The translations under genes were made by a program, and so were the position numbers. Shown in pieces: positions 43,509 to 55,039 of a stretch of DNA of 64,000 nt; the first letter of the stretch is position 1; every line of letters begins with the position of its first letter. Source of the DNA: Lophium mytilinum (Eukaryota > Ascomycota > Dothideomycetes > Mytilinidiales > Mytilinidiaceae); contig MU004186.1 of NCBI GenBank assembly GCA_010093605.1, forward strand, positions 2,150,616-2,214,615. The letters are read 5' to 3'. The notes under the pieces were generated by a model that worked only from the letters and a program-made list of their open reading frames with translations, was not told the DNA's origin and ran no database searches.

Positions 43509-44604
43509 AAAGGGCGCTTTTTGCTGGGGGGAAGGTTGAGATGGAATGGGGATTTGCGGAGGAACTGTGCGATGAACGTGGTGTATATATATGTTGTGAG
43601 GAAGGCTATGTAGCTGGACCATAGTTGAAGATAGTGTGGAGATATTTTGTTTCTTAGATTTTAACGTTGTGGGTGCTTTTCTAGACTCTGTGTGCGTTCA
43701 AACACGCGGAGGATTAGTGTTCGAAGAACGGCGAGAGAGTATTAGACGGTAAACATGTTCCTGTAGAGGATGCCAGACCTGGCCTGAGAGCAATAAACCC
43801 GAACGCGTCGCGATGCGCGCCCTCATACCGCAAAGACAGCAGAACACTCTTCTTCAACCACCCGCACAAGGCGAGTAGATCAATGAAAAGCCGTTGGGCA
43901 GATAGCGGACCAGCAAAAATTACGCCGGTGAAGCCCCCGAAGGAGATTCATGACAGCCGTCGCCGCGTAGTGCAATGCAGGACAGTCTACCAGGTGGACC
44001 GGATTCATGAGCTCGGCCACCCCAACAAGGTAAGTATGCGGAGGTGAAAGAGGCAGGAGCGGAGGGGCTCTATATACGTGGGCAAAATGAAGCCAAGGCG
44101 CTAGTGATTAGTGTATGGAATGTCGCGGAAACTGGTGGAATCGTGCTGCCTGGAGCGGCCTGCAGAGTGAGGAGCGAGGTGGCTTCCTCTCTGATACCCA
44201 AATAGCAAACGTATTGAACCAGATCAATCAGCACGAATTCACACACCTTTCCAGAGCAGATTTATTCCGTATTCCCCAGAAAGATACTTCACAGAAAAGG
44301 TCTTCACTATGGAACGTGCTTTTGTGTCTTGGCGTTTTGAAATGTGCCAGCCTTGGAAGCGGTTGACTCGAAATGCCAAACCGAGCCTTGAACGAGTATG
44401 TGGGGGATATGCGGAAAACCGCAAGTCATCCATATGAAAACGAAGGAGACGGGAAGAAAAATACATCCAGAATCGTATATTCCAAGATTACCCAATAAAT
44501 CCAGATCAACGCTCACCGCTCCTATGGACATCGCTACCACGCTTGCAAACCCCCAATTCCGGAGAACCATAACCCAACAAACAGACAGAGGTACCAAATC
44601 ATAC
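43509..44604. other. Convergent intergenic region, no gene seen
   Basis: About 1.1 kb between two convergent genes. Frames are short and unlike known proteins. Confidence 0.5.
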
Positions 44605-47600
44605 TCATTTCTTACGTTTATCAAACCTCTCTCTAGACCCCTCATACTCTCTCCGCTCATTCGCCTTCTCCACCATCTTCACAGCTTCGTCCATAACGTC
44701 GCTGCCTACCCTCCAGCTGCGGAGCACAACGCCCTTGTCGCCGAGGATCTGCTCAGCCCGCGCCCACCGCTGCCGCCAGAGCTGCTCTTTCTTGTTCATG
44801 GCTTGTCCGTTTCCGCCCCCGTTGCCGCCGTTCATACCCAGCGTCGAGTCGTTGTTGCGGGAGGGGTACTGCTGGGAGGATGTCGTGCTGTACGCATTGC
44901 TTTGGGATTGCGAAACGTTTAGATTGCTGCTAGCGGCAGGGTTGCCACCGCTCCACGCCCCCTGGACTTTCGACGAGGCGTAAGAAGCCGCCGCGACGGG
45001 GTAGGATGATATGCCTCTGCGCGGTGGTGGGGCGGGCGGCGCTGTTCGTTTCGATGACGCCTCGGAGGATGTGCTCATGCTGCGAACGGAGTCGTTGGAG
45101 GGTGAAGGCTGGTCCTGTGTTGTTCCGTAGAGATATGAAGAGGCGGAGGGGAGGTTGCTGTATGCGGATGTGAGTTTCTGGCGGGCGGAGTCTCTATAGG
45201 AATATGATGGCTCGGCGCGCTCTGTGGATGGCTTTTGTGGTGGTCTAGGTTTCGGAGACTGAGTTTGCACTTGATTGGTTAGGGGGCTGGATCCGTGGAC
45301 AGAATTAGATGGTCGACGAGGCTTTGGTGGTATAGGTGGCTTTGATGAGGTCGTAGAAGGCGTAGGTGATACTTTCTCGCTCGAGGTGCTACGCAATGCA
45401 ACAGGCTTCCGGGGTAGCGTCGGTGGCATCGACTTCGCACTGGAGGTCGAGGCTACGGAGTTACGTTTCCCGGAATCCTCGACTTCAGCTGAAGTATGGA
45501 CGCGCCGAAGTGGCGATGGGTTATGGGATACAGGATCCTGTTCACCATCCGAGAAATCGATAAGATTCTCCTGCGGTTCTGGCTGACGTGGCTGTGTTGA
45601 TATCCGAGGCGGCAGCTGGGGTCTCTTGTCCGGGGAATCCTCTTCGTGAGGCCACGAGTTGATGCCCTTCTTATTCTCTCTTTCCATGTCCTTGAGAGAA
45701 GCAGAAATTGCCGCCTTAAGATGAGGGTCATAATTTTCTTCCATAGGGGTTAATGAAGCAGTCGCTCGACCATTCCTCCCTCCTTGCGTACTCGTACTTG
45801 ACGACCTCTCACCAGTCAGAGGTCCCATTGAGGAATCAAAGAAGCCTCCCTTGGATATAGGGGTAGTCACGTCTCGAATGAAAACCGCCAATACTCGTCC
45901 CGGATTTTCTTGGACAAAGTCGGTGTAGACTTCGAGATCAGCTTCTCCGCTGTCGCCCACGAGAATGAAGCTTCTCTCGGGAAAGTCTCTGGCAATCTTA
46001 TCTAGCGTACCCTTCTTTCTCTCAGCAACAGGCTCGAAGATACCTTGGAGCATACCATTATATTGCTTGAGATGAAAGGATCCGGACGGAAGGCCAGCCA
46101 GTGTGAAGAACTTCGTCAAGACTGGGTAGAGTTGCCAAGGCGAGTTGGAAACGTAGTGGAACTTCACGCCCAAATCAGCCATTCGATTGTACCATTCCGT
46201 AACGCCTTCGATGGTCAAATCGCCGAGTTCGCGAATGAAAGCGTTGCGGAAGATCTCGCGCGCACCACTGCCAATTGCAGAATGTTTGATCGTATCGTCG
46301 ATGTCACTGATGAGACTGATGCCCTTCGGATCGGTAATAACGACCTCAGTCGTTGCAGAAAGACGTTCCGATGCTATTATTCGTACATGGGTAGGGATGA
46401 AATCCAACGCTGCACGGACATTGAAGTGACCAGACGCATTGGTGTACACTGTTCTCTGTTTTGACGTGTCCTCGTTGTAGAAGAAAACGCTAATGGGCTC
46501 ATTCGCCATAGGGTTCGACATAAAAGGTTTCAGTCGCGCCATTAGATGGTTGTTTGCCTGTGTAAGCTCGGCAGGGCTCATGTTTGCTGGTTGATTCCAG
46601 GATTGTCGTTTTTGCAAGGGAGTTATATGATCATCCTTAAGAGAACTCAAAGAATTCAAGGAAGATGCGTGCTTCAGTTGATGTGACCCTTTTCGTGAGT
46701 GTTGTGCAGGCGAGTCGTATGGACTGTCCGAATCGTCATCTCGAGGAGCCTCACTATACCCGCCTTTCGCCGCAATGGCGCCCTCTTTCTCGCCTTTCAT
46801 GAGGATAGCGTCGGCCTCTTTGGCAGCCATCTCTTCGTCCCGTCTCGCTGCTCTTTCCTGGTGGCCACTGTGCGGACTTGGGTTCCGGCTGTTCTCGCTA
46901 CTCCTGGCCGGGGGTGCATTTATACCTACGAGACTCCTCGCGACCCCCACAAAGAGGCGATGCTTTCGAGTTAGCTGCCCCTTGTGAGGAGAATATATCC
47001 ACCCGCGTACGTCGACATCCACGATGGCATTATCGTCCTCATAAGCTTCCCACTGTTGCTTCCAAAACTCAGCATCTCCAGCACCGACTGAGTCTCGAAC
47101 ATCTCGCCCATCACCCGGTGTCTCTTGAACTGTCCCGGGCTCCGCTTGCGGCTTCTTCTTAACGTGCTTCCTTGCGTAGCTTGGAAACAAGATCATCTCT
47201 TCCTCTCCGCTTCTGACAACCGCAGCATCCGGAAAGGCACCTGGTGTTCCGTCATCCCCGTCCTCATATTGCATATCCCGGTTGCTGCTCCATCCTTGGG
47301 TGTAGCTCTGCTGATATGACTGCCGCAATTCGTTCGCTGCCTTTAGATATCCTGCCAGTTTCTTCCTCCTCGCTCCAGGCTCCCGTCCTTCGGACCTGTA
47401 ACCGCCCATATCTTGACCGGCGCCCGAGCCCTCCATATTGTAGCCGTCCGAACCGCGCGACTGGTTCATTGTGCGTCTTCGGGCGACAGCATCGTCTCTT
47501 TTAGAAGTGGTCGTATAGCCTGGTCTTAGCAGGTGCCGGCCGCGGCTGCGGAGTTGCTGGAGGATGCTCTGTGGACCCTTTGCCTTCTTGAGCTTTGTAG

Positions 47601-47793
47601 CTTGCCGGCGGAGGATATATCTGTAGATGCGAGACTGGGCCTTGTGCTTGAAACCCGGAATGGTCTCGTGGCGGAATCGTGCGAGCTGAGCGCGTGCGCG
47701 GGTGCGCGTGGATGGGAAGATGTAGCGGAGGAGAGACGAGGTGCCGTGGGATGCGGGCTTTACGCTGCGGCGGAGGGAGGGCGGAGGAGCCAC
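44605..47793 (-). CDS. app1: App1-type phosphatidate phosphatase (DUF2183)
   Basis: Mg-dependent phosphatidate phosphatase that converts phosphatidic acid to diacylglycerol at cortical actin patches. Intronless, 1062 aa, longer than yeast App1 (~590) because of long disordered ends. The N-terminal ~70 residues are very basic. A conserved VDVRGWIYSPHKGQLTRKHRLFVG block comes next, then a beta-rich region PISVFFYNEDTSKQRTVYTN. The catalytic LISDIDDTIKHSAIGSGARE (DxDxT motif near residue 495) and SFILVGDSGEADLEVY follow. The last ~330 residues are Pro/Ser-rich with SH3-type PxxP runs (PPLPPRI, PAPPPRRG). The family binds Rvs167 in yeast, and an Rvs167 homologue lies about 9 kb away. Confidence 0.93.
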   Translation of the reverse strand: MAPPPSLRRSVKPASHGTSSLLRYIFPSTRTRARAQLARFRHETIPGFKHKAQSRIYRYILRRQATKLKKAKGPQSILQQLRSRGRHLLRPGYTTTSKRDDAVARRRTMNQSRGSDGYNMEGSGAGQDMGGYRSEGREPGARRKKLAGYLKAANELRQSYQQSYTQGWSSNRDMQYEDGDDGTPGAFPDAAVVRSGEEEMILFPSYARKHVKKKPQAEPGTVQETPGDGRDVRDSVGAGDAEFWKQQWEAYEDDNAIVDVDVRGWIYSPHKGQLTRKHRLFVGVARSLVGINAPPARSSENSRNPSPHSGHQERAARRDEEMAAKEADAILMKGEKEGAIAAKGGYSEAPRDDDSDSPYDSPAQHSRKGSHQLKHASSLNSLSSLKDDHITPLQKRQSWNQPANMSPAELTQANNHLMARLKPFMSNPMANEPISVFFYNEDTSKQRTVYTNASGHFNVRAALDFIPTHVRIIASERLSATTEVVITDPKGISLISDIDDTIKHSAIGSGAREIFRNAFIRELGDLTIEGVTEWYNRMADLGVKFHYVSNSPWQLYPVLTKFFTLAGLPSGSFHLKQYNGMLQGIFEPVAERKKGTLDKIARDFPERSFILVGDSGEADLEVYTDFVQENPGRVLAVFIRDVTTPISKGGFFDSSMGPLTGERSSSTSTQGGRNGRATASLTPMEENYDPHLKAAISASLKDMERENKKGINSWPHEEDSPDKRPQLPPRISTQPRQPEPQENLIDFSDGEQDPVSHNPSPLRRVHTSAEVEDSGKRNSVASTSSAKSMPPTLPRKPVALRSTSSEKVSPTPSTTSSKPPIPPKPRRPSNSVHGSSPLTNQVQTQSPKPRPPQKPSTERAEPSYSYRDSARQKLTSAYSNLPSASSYLYGTTQDQPSPSNDSVRSMSTSSEASSKRTAPPAPPPRRGISSYPVAAASYASSKVQGAWSGGNPAASSNLNVSQSQSNAYSTTSSQQYPSRNNDSTLGMNGGNGGGNGQAMNKKEQLWRQRWARAEQILGDKGVVLRSWRVGSDVMDEAVKMVEKANERREYEGSRERFDKRKK

Positions 47794-48168
47794 GTTGGGC
47801 TAGAGGAGAGTGATGTAGGTCGGCGTGTTGGAGAAGTGCATGTCAATGGTGTAGGCTGGAACGCATGGAGAATGTGAAAATGCCATATTGGTTTCGGACG
47901 TCATGGGGCGATCATTTGGAGCGGAATCGGGCACGGGCCTCCTTCTACTTCAGCATTGCAAGACTGGGACAGAAATATCAGGGGTAAAATTCGGTAATAG
48001 TAGAGATGGATTAGAATTCTGTTGTATGCTAATTTCTGGAAAACACCTATCAGGCTAGCCTTGCATCTAAAGGCTCGAGGGTCCATCTCAAAGACTACCA
48101 TGCCCGCAACTCCCAAAAAGACCCGGTATTCCAGTAAAGTAGGAAATGAACAACTGCAACCCAATTCA
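47794..48168. other. Intergenic, no gene seen
   Basis: 375 bp between two minus-strand genes; 5' flank of app1 and 3' flank of the dehydrogenase. Confidence 0.5.
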
Positions 48169-49218
48169 CTAATTCGTGCCTTTGGCGGCTTCGATGATTG
48201 TATCGATGTTTCCAACATCCTTCCTCAGCGCTTCAATGACTTCAGTCCAGATCTGCTCCTGCAATTTTACTCCATCTTCGCCCTGAAGTAGAGGTGGATC
48301 TCTGCATAGATGTCAGCATCGGAAAGTAATACATAGCAATTGTGCTTACGGTCTGATCTGGTCGTGGTACCAGAACTTTCCATTTCCAGCCGCTCCCAGA
48401 GTCGTTCCACTGACAATAATCCTGGAACCTGCTTCGGCACTTTTGGAGAAAAGGCCCATGAAAATCGGTACTACGAGCTTCATGTACCACGCATCAAACT
48501 CTCGGGCCAAGTTCGTGTTGGCGGCTCCGGGACAAACGACGGTAAGGACCACGTCAGGCTCCTTGACGTTCTTCGAAGTAATATTCGTAAGGGTTTTAAC
48601 GATGCTCATGATGAGGAACTTTGATATCGTGTAATTGACATGTACGTTGTACGTCGATTTCGCATTGAAGGATGTTATGACCGCGTCTTTATGGCTTGCT
48701 GGAATACTGGCTCCATTGTGTCGACTTGATCCGACGATCTCGAGGACAGGCTCGCTTGTCGTAGTTTTTGAAGCTCTCAATTTGGGTAGTAGGAGGAACG
48801 CAAGCAGGGAGGTTGACAGCGTGTTGACCTGAAGTGTTTCTTCCCATCCGTACTTGCTTTGGCGATATTCGGGAACCGTCACCCCAGCGTTCAAGACCGC
48901 AATATCCAGATGATCCAACTCCCTCGAAGCACGCTCGGCGAACTTCTGGATACTTTCGTATGAGCCCATGTCCACCTCCCACACTACAATCTGCCCAGTC
49001 TTGTGCGTCCGGCCTTCGATAGCGGACTTTGCTGTTTCACCTTTCTGTACGGATCGAACACCAAGGATGATTTTCGACGCTCCGAGTGCGGAGTACTTTA
49101 CTGCTGCCTCAAATCCAATGCCGGAATTAGCTCCTGTGACAATGATGTTTTTGCCAGCGAAGGAAGTTGTAGTGTCGCGGGGTGGAAACCATTTCTGTTT
49201 GAGCATAGTGAGCGACAT
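48169..49218 (-). CDS. Short-chain dehydrogenase/reductase
   Basis: NAD(P)-dependent oxidoreductase with unknown substrate. Two exons, 48350-49218 and 48169-48301 (48-bp intron), give 333 aa. The Rossmann signature TGANSGIG is at 28-35, LDIAVLNAGV follows the fourth strand, and the active site has Ser (GSSRHNG) and YTISK (Tyr-x3-Lys). Arg in GVRSVQKG suggests NADP preference, but weakly. The length and the C-terminal KLQEQIWTEVIEALRKD block are like the fungal retinol-dehydrogenase/WW-domain-oxidoreductase-like SDRs common in secondary metabolism. No biosynthetic backbone gene is nearby. Confidence 0.9.
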
Positions 49219-49947
49219 GTTGTCTTGCAATCTCGATGAGGGATGCTAGATTGGATTGAGCTCAGGTCGAAATATTCCGTAAATGAGGAAGTCGGGGACG
49301 TATTTTGCTTTCGGGAGAAGATGCAACTGGGTTATCTGCCCATTTAAGAGGGATGTCGTGCTGATTAGCGGACGAAATGTATCGGATCCTTGTGAACTGA
49401 ATCATTTCAATACCTAGATATAGCTGCTCCAATGGCCCTTGCATTATCCTAAATAGGGCTTTGTCTAAGCAGCAAGGGTCTTAATGGGGTGTTCGCGAGT
49501 AGTTTACTGCCTAATAGACCTCATAAAGGTGGCCTTCCGCCGAAGAATGTCCTTGTCCTTGTCCGTCCTGGCCAGGCTAACACCGGCAAATGAAGGATAG
49601 TACTGGATTGCTAGATAAGCAAATGGGGGGCCTCGTCTCAATTCCATGGTATTCCGTTGCAGGGACATCAGCTGTGGCTACCGAGCCAATACGGCGGAGT
49701 TGGGATTTGCAATTCGATTGAAATCCGAAACACGAAGAGACGGACAGCGTTGACAATGCGACATTGTAGGGCTGGCAGACGAGCACGTGACGGCCATGTG
49801 GGGTAGTCGCGTCTAAAGCTCCTCGTCAACGCCAGAGCTTCTTCACCTCCAACACAAACATCCAGAGCTCGTCCAGTCAACCACAACGAGCCTCTCGATC
49901 CATCAAAAACCTTGATCCAACACTGACCAAAGCACTGACAAGTCATC
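49219..49947. promoter_or_regulatory. Divergent promoter region, SDR / LSm1
   Basis: About 730 bp between two divergent genes. No gene or clear element was seen. Confidence 0.35.
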
Positions 49948-50706
49948 ATGGACAACATGAACAAACTCAGCATCAACGACCAGCCGACCATGCTTGATTG
50001 GGAGGCCCATCTCCGCGCTCAGCAGCAGCAAGACCATGGTCCGCCTGAACCTCCACAACAAACCAATCCGTACGAAGGCCGTGTTCTCGGTGGTGCCGTC
50101 CCTAGAGATGTTCCCCAGCTACCTCCCCAAGCCTTCACGACATCCGCGCAGCTTCTCGAGCTTGTCGATAGTAAGTCCCCCTCTTCCAAAAAAATCCAAA
50201 ACGCGTCCCAAGGCTAACCGCCTGCTTCCACCCATAGAGAAGGTCAACGTCTGCCTCCGTGACGACAAGTTCATCCAAGGAGTCATGCGCTCCTACGACA
50301 ATTACGGTATGTCCACCCCACCTCCACATCTCGACAGCCTGCTAACGCAGCGTCCCATAGGCAACATTGTGGTTAAGGACTCAATCGAGAAGATCTACTC
50401 CCACGCGCAGAAGCTCTTCGCGGACGTTCCCCGGGGAATGTTCATCATTCGTGGCGAGAACATCGCGATGATTGGCGAAATCGTACGTGTTTCCCATGCC
50501 CTTTGTCCTGACCCTTCAAATCGCTAACAATTTTCTAGGACCTTGACAAAGACGACGACATCCCGGCTGGCTGGACCCGCGCTGAGGTCGAGGTCGTATT
50601 CCCGCTACACAAGGCCGAATCAGAGGCTCGGAAGGAGGAGCAGGAGCGCAAGGAGGCGAATCTGGCGAGGTTAGGGTTCGTTCCGGAGCATGGAATGGAG
50701 TTCTGA
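49948..50706 (+). CDS. LSM1: LSm1, Sm-like decapping activator
   Basis: Subunit of the cytoplasmic Lsm1-7 ring that binds oligoadenylated mRNA 3' ends and promotes decapping with Pat1. Four exons were read: 49948-50170, 50238-50306, 50361-50482 and 50539-50706. They give 193 aa with consistent phases. Residues 1-60 are a polar, Gln/Pro-rich extension longer than in yeast. The Sm fold follows: VNVCLRDDKFIQGVMRSYDN (Sm1), NIVVKDSIEKIY, and GMFIIRGENIAMIGEI (Sm2, with the RG). The C-terminal helix is charged (ESEARKEEQERKEANLARLG), ending GFVPEHGMEF, which is typical of LSm1. Confidence 0.94.
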
Positions 50707-53700
50707 GGGGATTCAATGGGGGGTGACAATGTACTATAGACGGCTCTGCGGAGCCTGATGCCGAGCCTGCGGGCATAACGACCTCAAATGCATGCCCATA
50801 TCGGGCGGGGGTGCTTTTCGGAGCATCCCCCACAAAGGAAAAACTGAAGCAATTCAATTGTGATGTGCCTTTTCTGAGTGTGTGATTCGCAGTGTGATTG
50901 TCAAACCACTTGCGCAACAGTTGATATCGTGATGTCGGAAATCGTTGTTTGTAACATCCTTGACACTGTTTGAGGTTCCCCTAGACGTCGCAAAAGTAGA
51001 CACCATGATGTCAAGTTTGCGGGAGTTGAGATCAGACGGCTGAATCGCACATCTGTAGAGCCTATTGAAGCGCTTCCGATCCTCATGCATTGTGTCAACC
51101 AGTAGTCTGATCTGCGGTGCTATTCGAGAGCCTCTGAGCCAAAGAACTGGAATCGCGCCACATGATTCGGAATGTTTGAACTGCTTGACACTTCGATGGA
51201 CCTCCAAGCCTTTTTCAAAAGGAGAGCACCATGATGTAAAGATCGTCAGGTCGGAAATAAAACATCCAGCACATGTGTGAATGCGCGCTTAGAAAGTGCG
51301 ACGAAGTGCCTCAGACATGCCCTGAATCTCTTCGCAGTGTGTGCGAACTGAAGCGTCATATGAACCTCCCGAGTCTGTAGCCCGTATCTCAGGGCTCGTG
51401 AAGTTGGGTTTTGCAAGCTGTATCGCGCCGTCAGAAGACCCTCAGCGTGGTCGCTGGAATTCGCGCGCGATGTAAAGAGCACGACGTCACAAGTTAGGCC
51501 GCAATTTGACACAGCGGATGCCGATGCTGAAGGACCACCACAGACGCTGCTAGACGTGCATATTATTTGGCGTTTGCGTCTGATTGACGCCTCTTCCCGA
51601 CGCGCAGCTTTCCAGAGAGCTCAAACAAAGGCGACGATGACGCCTACTTGCGCACCTCCACCAACCCATCACAGGACCCTCAGCCTTGCGACACCATTTT
51701 CAGCGGCAGTGGCATGTTGGCCCAAGATTTGATCAAGGCTGGGCCTGCTTCCAGATGCTGCGCTGCGGCCACAGCGACAGAGAGGGAGTCCCTAAACAGA
51801 GCCACCCCGAACACGCGCGACGCGATCTGCGACACGGATTTTGAAGACTTCCCGCACGATTATCGTAGACTGCAGAGCGAGCCACACCCTGGAAAGATAC
51901 GTGCTTGCTGAATTGGAGGGGCGATGGAGATGTCAGGTATCAGGTGTGGCTGTACTTAGACTGATGTCGCACCTGGATCGCAGCTTGCGACTTTGGACAC
52001 ACTCCACGAGCATGGAGGCCTCAAGAGCACTACAAGACCGTCAAGATCGAGGAAGGCGTACTCCGTTTTAGAGGCCTAACATATATCGGGAAGAAAGATC
52101 CCAGAAAGACCGACTCGAATACCACAGCATTGAGATCAGTCGCTTGAACTTCCCCAATTTCCAGACGTGTGCCGTTGTTTGTGATGCTTGAAAGGGCTAC
52201 GAAAGCGCAAGACCAGATGGCAATTTTTGTGAGGACTGAACCGGGCTGCGATTTGAAGTCATTCGATCTTTTACCCTGCATGGAACTAGATATCCGGGAC
52301 GATGTGCTTCGTATTCATCTACCGTGCGTTCTGCACACGCCGACGACCTGTTAGGGCCTCCCAGATGGCCAAAAAGAAAGAGACTAGAACTAAAAATGAC
52401 GAATGGGAAAATGACGCCGAGGAAAGAGATGGGAGCATTGAAGAAAATTAAGGGGTTTGAGAATGATGTTACTCATTGGGCACTCAAAGGAAAGAAATTG
52501 AAAATAGAGAGGGCAAAGCGTGGCCGTATTTGACTGAGCCCATGCCGAAGGTGGTAATCTGGCTACGCAGCGGATATTTTTCCGGATGGGTAACCTTCAT
52601 CGCATTTCTATATCCGCCAACAGTCAATTAATGCCCGTGGGATCAAGCTGTGTGGCTCACGAGATATTAGGTATGTCAGTAGCTTGATACCTGTCATCAG
52701 TGCCTTGTACCAAAATGAACTCTATGAGGAGAGCAGGATGGAATAAGAAACTGTCTCAAGGTATATAATGCTCCGACTTGGGGCCTCCAAGCAGCTTGCT
52801 ACTCCTGCTGTATCATGTTACGGGTGGATGGTCGGTCTAAATTTGCCCGTCAGCCAGCACATGTTGGGATCTCGGTCTTTGCTCTTGCTACCATCTTCCA
52901 TGCTACCATTTCCTATCCTCAATATTCGTTTCTTCCTTGATATCTTTCCTTTTTTTTACGGTCCTCTTGTTGAATAGGCGGCTCGTCGCAGCGTGGGCAC
53001 TGGGGATGGTGACACTCCTTTCTATTCCTTTTCTGTAATGTCACGTTGATGCGTCGCGTCTCCAGATACGGAGTGGTACAGCCGAAGTTGTCCACGTCGC
53101 TCTCTATCTTGCTCTTCTCTTATACTTCGTTGTGGATAGATGCTGGGCTTGAGAGACCAGTGGACCGCGGTACTAGTCGTGACCTCGAGCTTTGCTTTGC
53201 CAACCTCGCTGCCATCTTCCATCCCGTTTGTGCTCTCGCAGGATCTTGTAGTCTTGTATTCTCCCAGCTCGATTGTGGTTCGCACATTGCTGTGGACGGC
53301 GAGTCTGGCGGTAGATGCAAGGTGCTGCTGTTGACAGCTTCCTTTGCTCCTTCTCTCAGTTCTTCGAAGGAATTACAGCATGGAAGCTTGTAAGGCCCTG
53401 TGGTAAGTGCAATCCCTGTTAGTCTTGATATCAACTCGATCTTGTTGACGAGTTTGCCGGTGAGGTAGAGGCTGTTTCGTCTGCCATCCCTGCTCCCTTT
53501 CCCGCGTCTTCTACGGATGCTTGTGGGTGTTCCAAGCTGCAGTAGTTAGTGCAGCTATATGTCAGTTCAGTTCAAGGTTGCTGCACGATTGGTATGCTAG
53601 TTGTACAGTGAATCAGGCGTGGTCGTAGTGGTTGTGAAGTGGAAGAGATGTGAGACGCGTTGGGGCGAACTTTAGAGCCGACGTCAACACCACCTGCCAC

Positions 53701-54940
53701 CAGCACCACCCCTGCTTCCCCACCCTCACCGCCGAGCTATTCTACGCTTTCTCCCCATCTAACATTCATGCGGCTCGATGTTAGTCGTTTCCTTATTCCA
53801 GCATGCATACACTGAATCTACGCCTCCTTTTGTACGAGGATGCTCCCCTACCTTTTCTCCTCCGACCGACAAGCCACTGCCCCTCCACGATTTCACCAAC
53901 TCCTGCTGAGGATCCCGCCTCTAATTCTCCGCCTATCCATTGCATTCCTCTCTATACCTTCATACTGCACTGTGTTAGAGCGGCGGATCAGCCCTATACC
54001 TGTTACAGCCGTACCTACAACGACGCCCCAATTTGAGCTACTCCGACAGCCACGTTCAGGGCGACACGGCCAATTCAACAGGAGAATATACATTTTATGT
54101 TAATGGATTACTCTTAAGGGGCAGGCTCACAATATCCAGAGCTATACTGAACACCGAATATTGGCATAGTAGGATTTTGACGATCAACGTGGGCAGCATT
54201 AGAGACTCGTTTTCGAACGGGGCGGAATTTCCCTTCAAGCTTACTGCAATTCTTTCACAGAAGGAGTATTCCCAATATTTCAGCTAATCTAGACGGACTC
54301 TGTTAGATGCTCTTACTCAAGCAAACGCTCAGTCGCTCTCCAAGTCCAGTTTCCGCCCCTTCTCCCTTGCCCTCCGGCCTCGTTTTAGCCTCCACAAACA
54401 ACTAGGACGAGTCTCCATGAAAGCTGCTGCTAGCATGTGGTTCCTAAATGAGCTCCATATCAGAGAAAACCAAATAAGCACACTAGACCCCCCGACGGCC
54501 TTTTACAATTCCACCAATGTCTTATGTCCTATTACTGTCCCGATTCCACAGCAAACAAGCTCAAACAAGCTGCGCAGTTGAAGTATGTTATTAATGTAGA
54601 AAGGATCGGTTGAGAGCATGTGTTACCTTCTTTCTGGCTACGCAAAACCCCCTGTTGGAAGGCTGGCCCTCTGCTGCACATCAGCTTTAGTACATGGACA
54701 GCGATGTCAGGAGATAAGACATAGCCACCAACTGGAACAAAATACTGAGCTTATAGGACGCTGCTGGTAGGGAGTCATGCGGTGTCCTTACAACATACAT
54801 CTTCCCGCCCTCTTTGCTTCATCTCAACGACGTGCGAGTCAACGGAGTACACCTCTCCTATCTTAGTCTCGAAGAGGACACGCCCATGTACTGCCTTGAT
54901 AAACTCCAATCTCAATCTTGCTTGCCATTCATCATAGTAA
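50707..54940. other. 4.2-kb gene-poor region
   Basis: The longest empty stretch in the window. Frames are all under ~120 codons and none is recognisable. Minus-strand frames at 50854-51207 and 51246-51512 and plus-strand frames near 51648 and 53046 were examined. There are no terminal repeats or transposase motifs. The part near 54030-54300 becomes AT-rich. It may hold relics of a lost gene or a long non-coding transcript. Confidence 0.45.
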
Positions 54941-55039
54941 TCCGGTATGGTGTAGATGGCTAACACGCTACTTTTACAATTGCCCCATAGCCTGGGATTG
55001 CAACGGTAGAGACCCGGGTTCGAATCCCGTGTACCGGAA
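54941..55039 (+). tRNA. tRNA-like gene with intron, predicted tRNA-Val(UAC)
   Basis: The acceptor strands TCCGGTA and TACCGGA pair perfectly over 7 bp. The D stem is GTGT/ACAC, and the anticodon stem CTACT/GGTAG encloses TTTACAC with anticodon TAC (54975-ish). A ~25-nt intron at about 54979-55003, which can itself form a TTGC...GCAA hairpin, sits one base 3' of the anticodon as in eukaryotic tRNAs. The A box (TGGTGTAGATGG) and B box (GGTTCGAATCC) are canonical, and a TTTATTTTT terminator follows. The T stem is imperfect (CCGGG against CCCGT plus one extra G), so it may be a degenerate tRNA. Isotype depends on my folding. Confidence 0.6.

Noticed and set aside
50854-51512. Two minus-strand frames of 88-117 codons
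   Set aside because: No conserved motif or convincing join to neighbouring frames.
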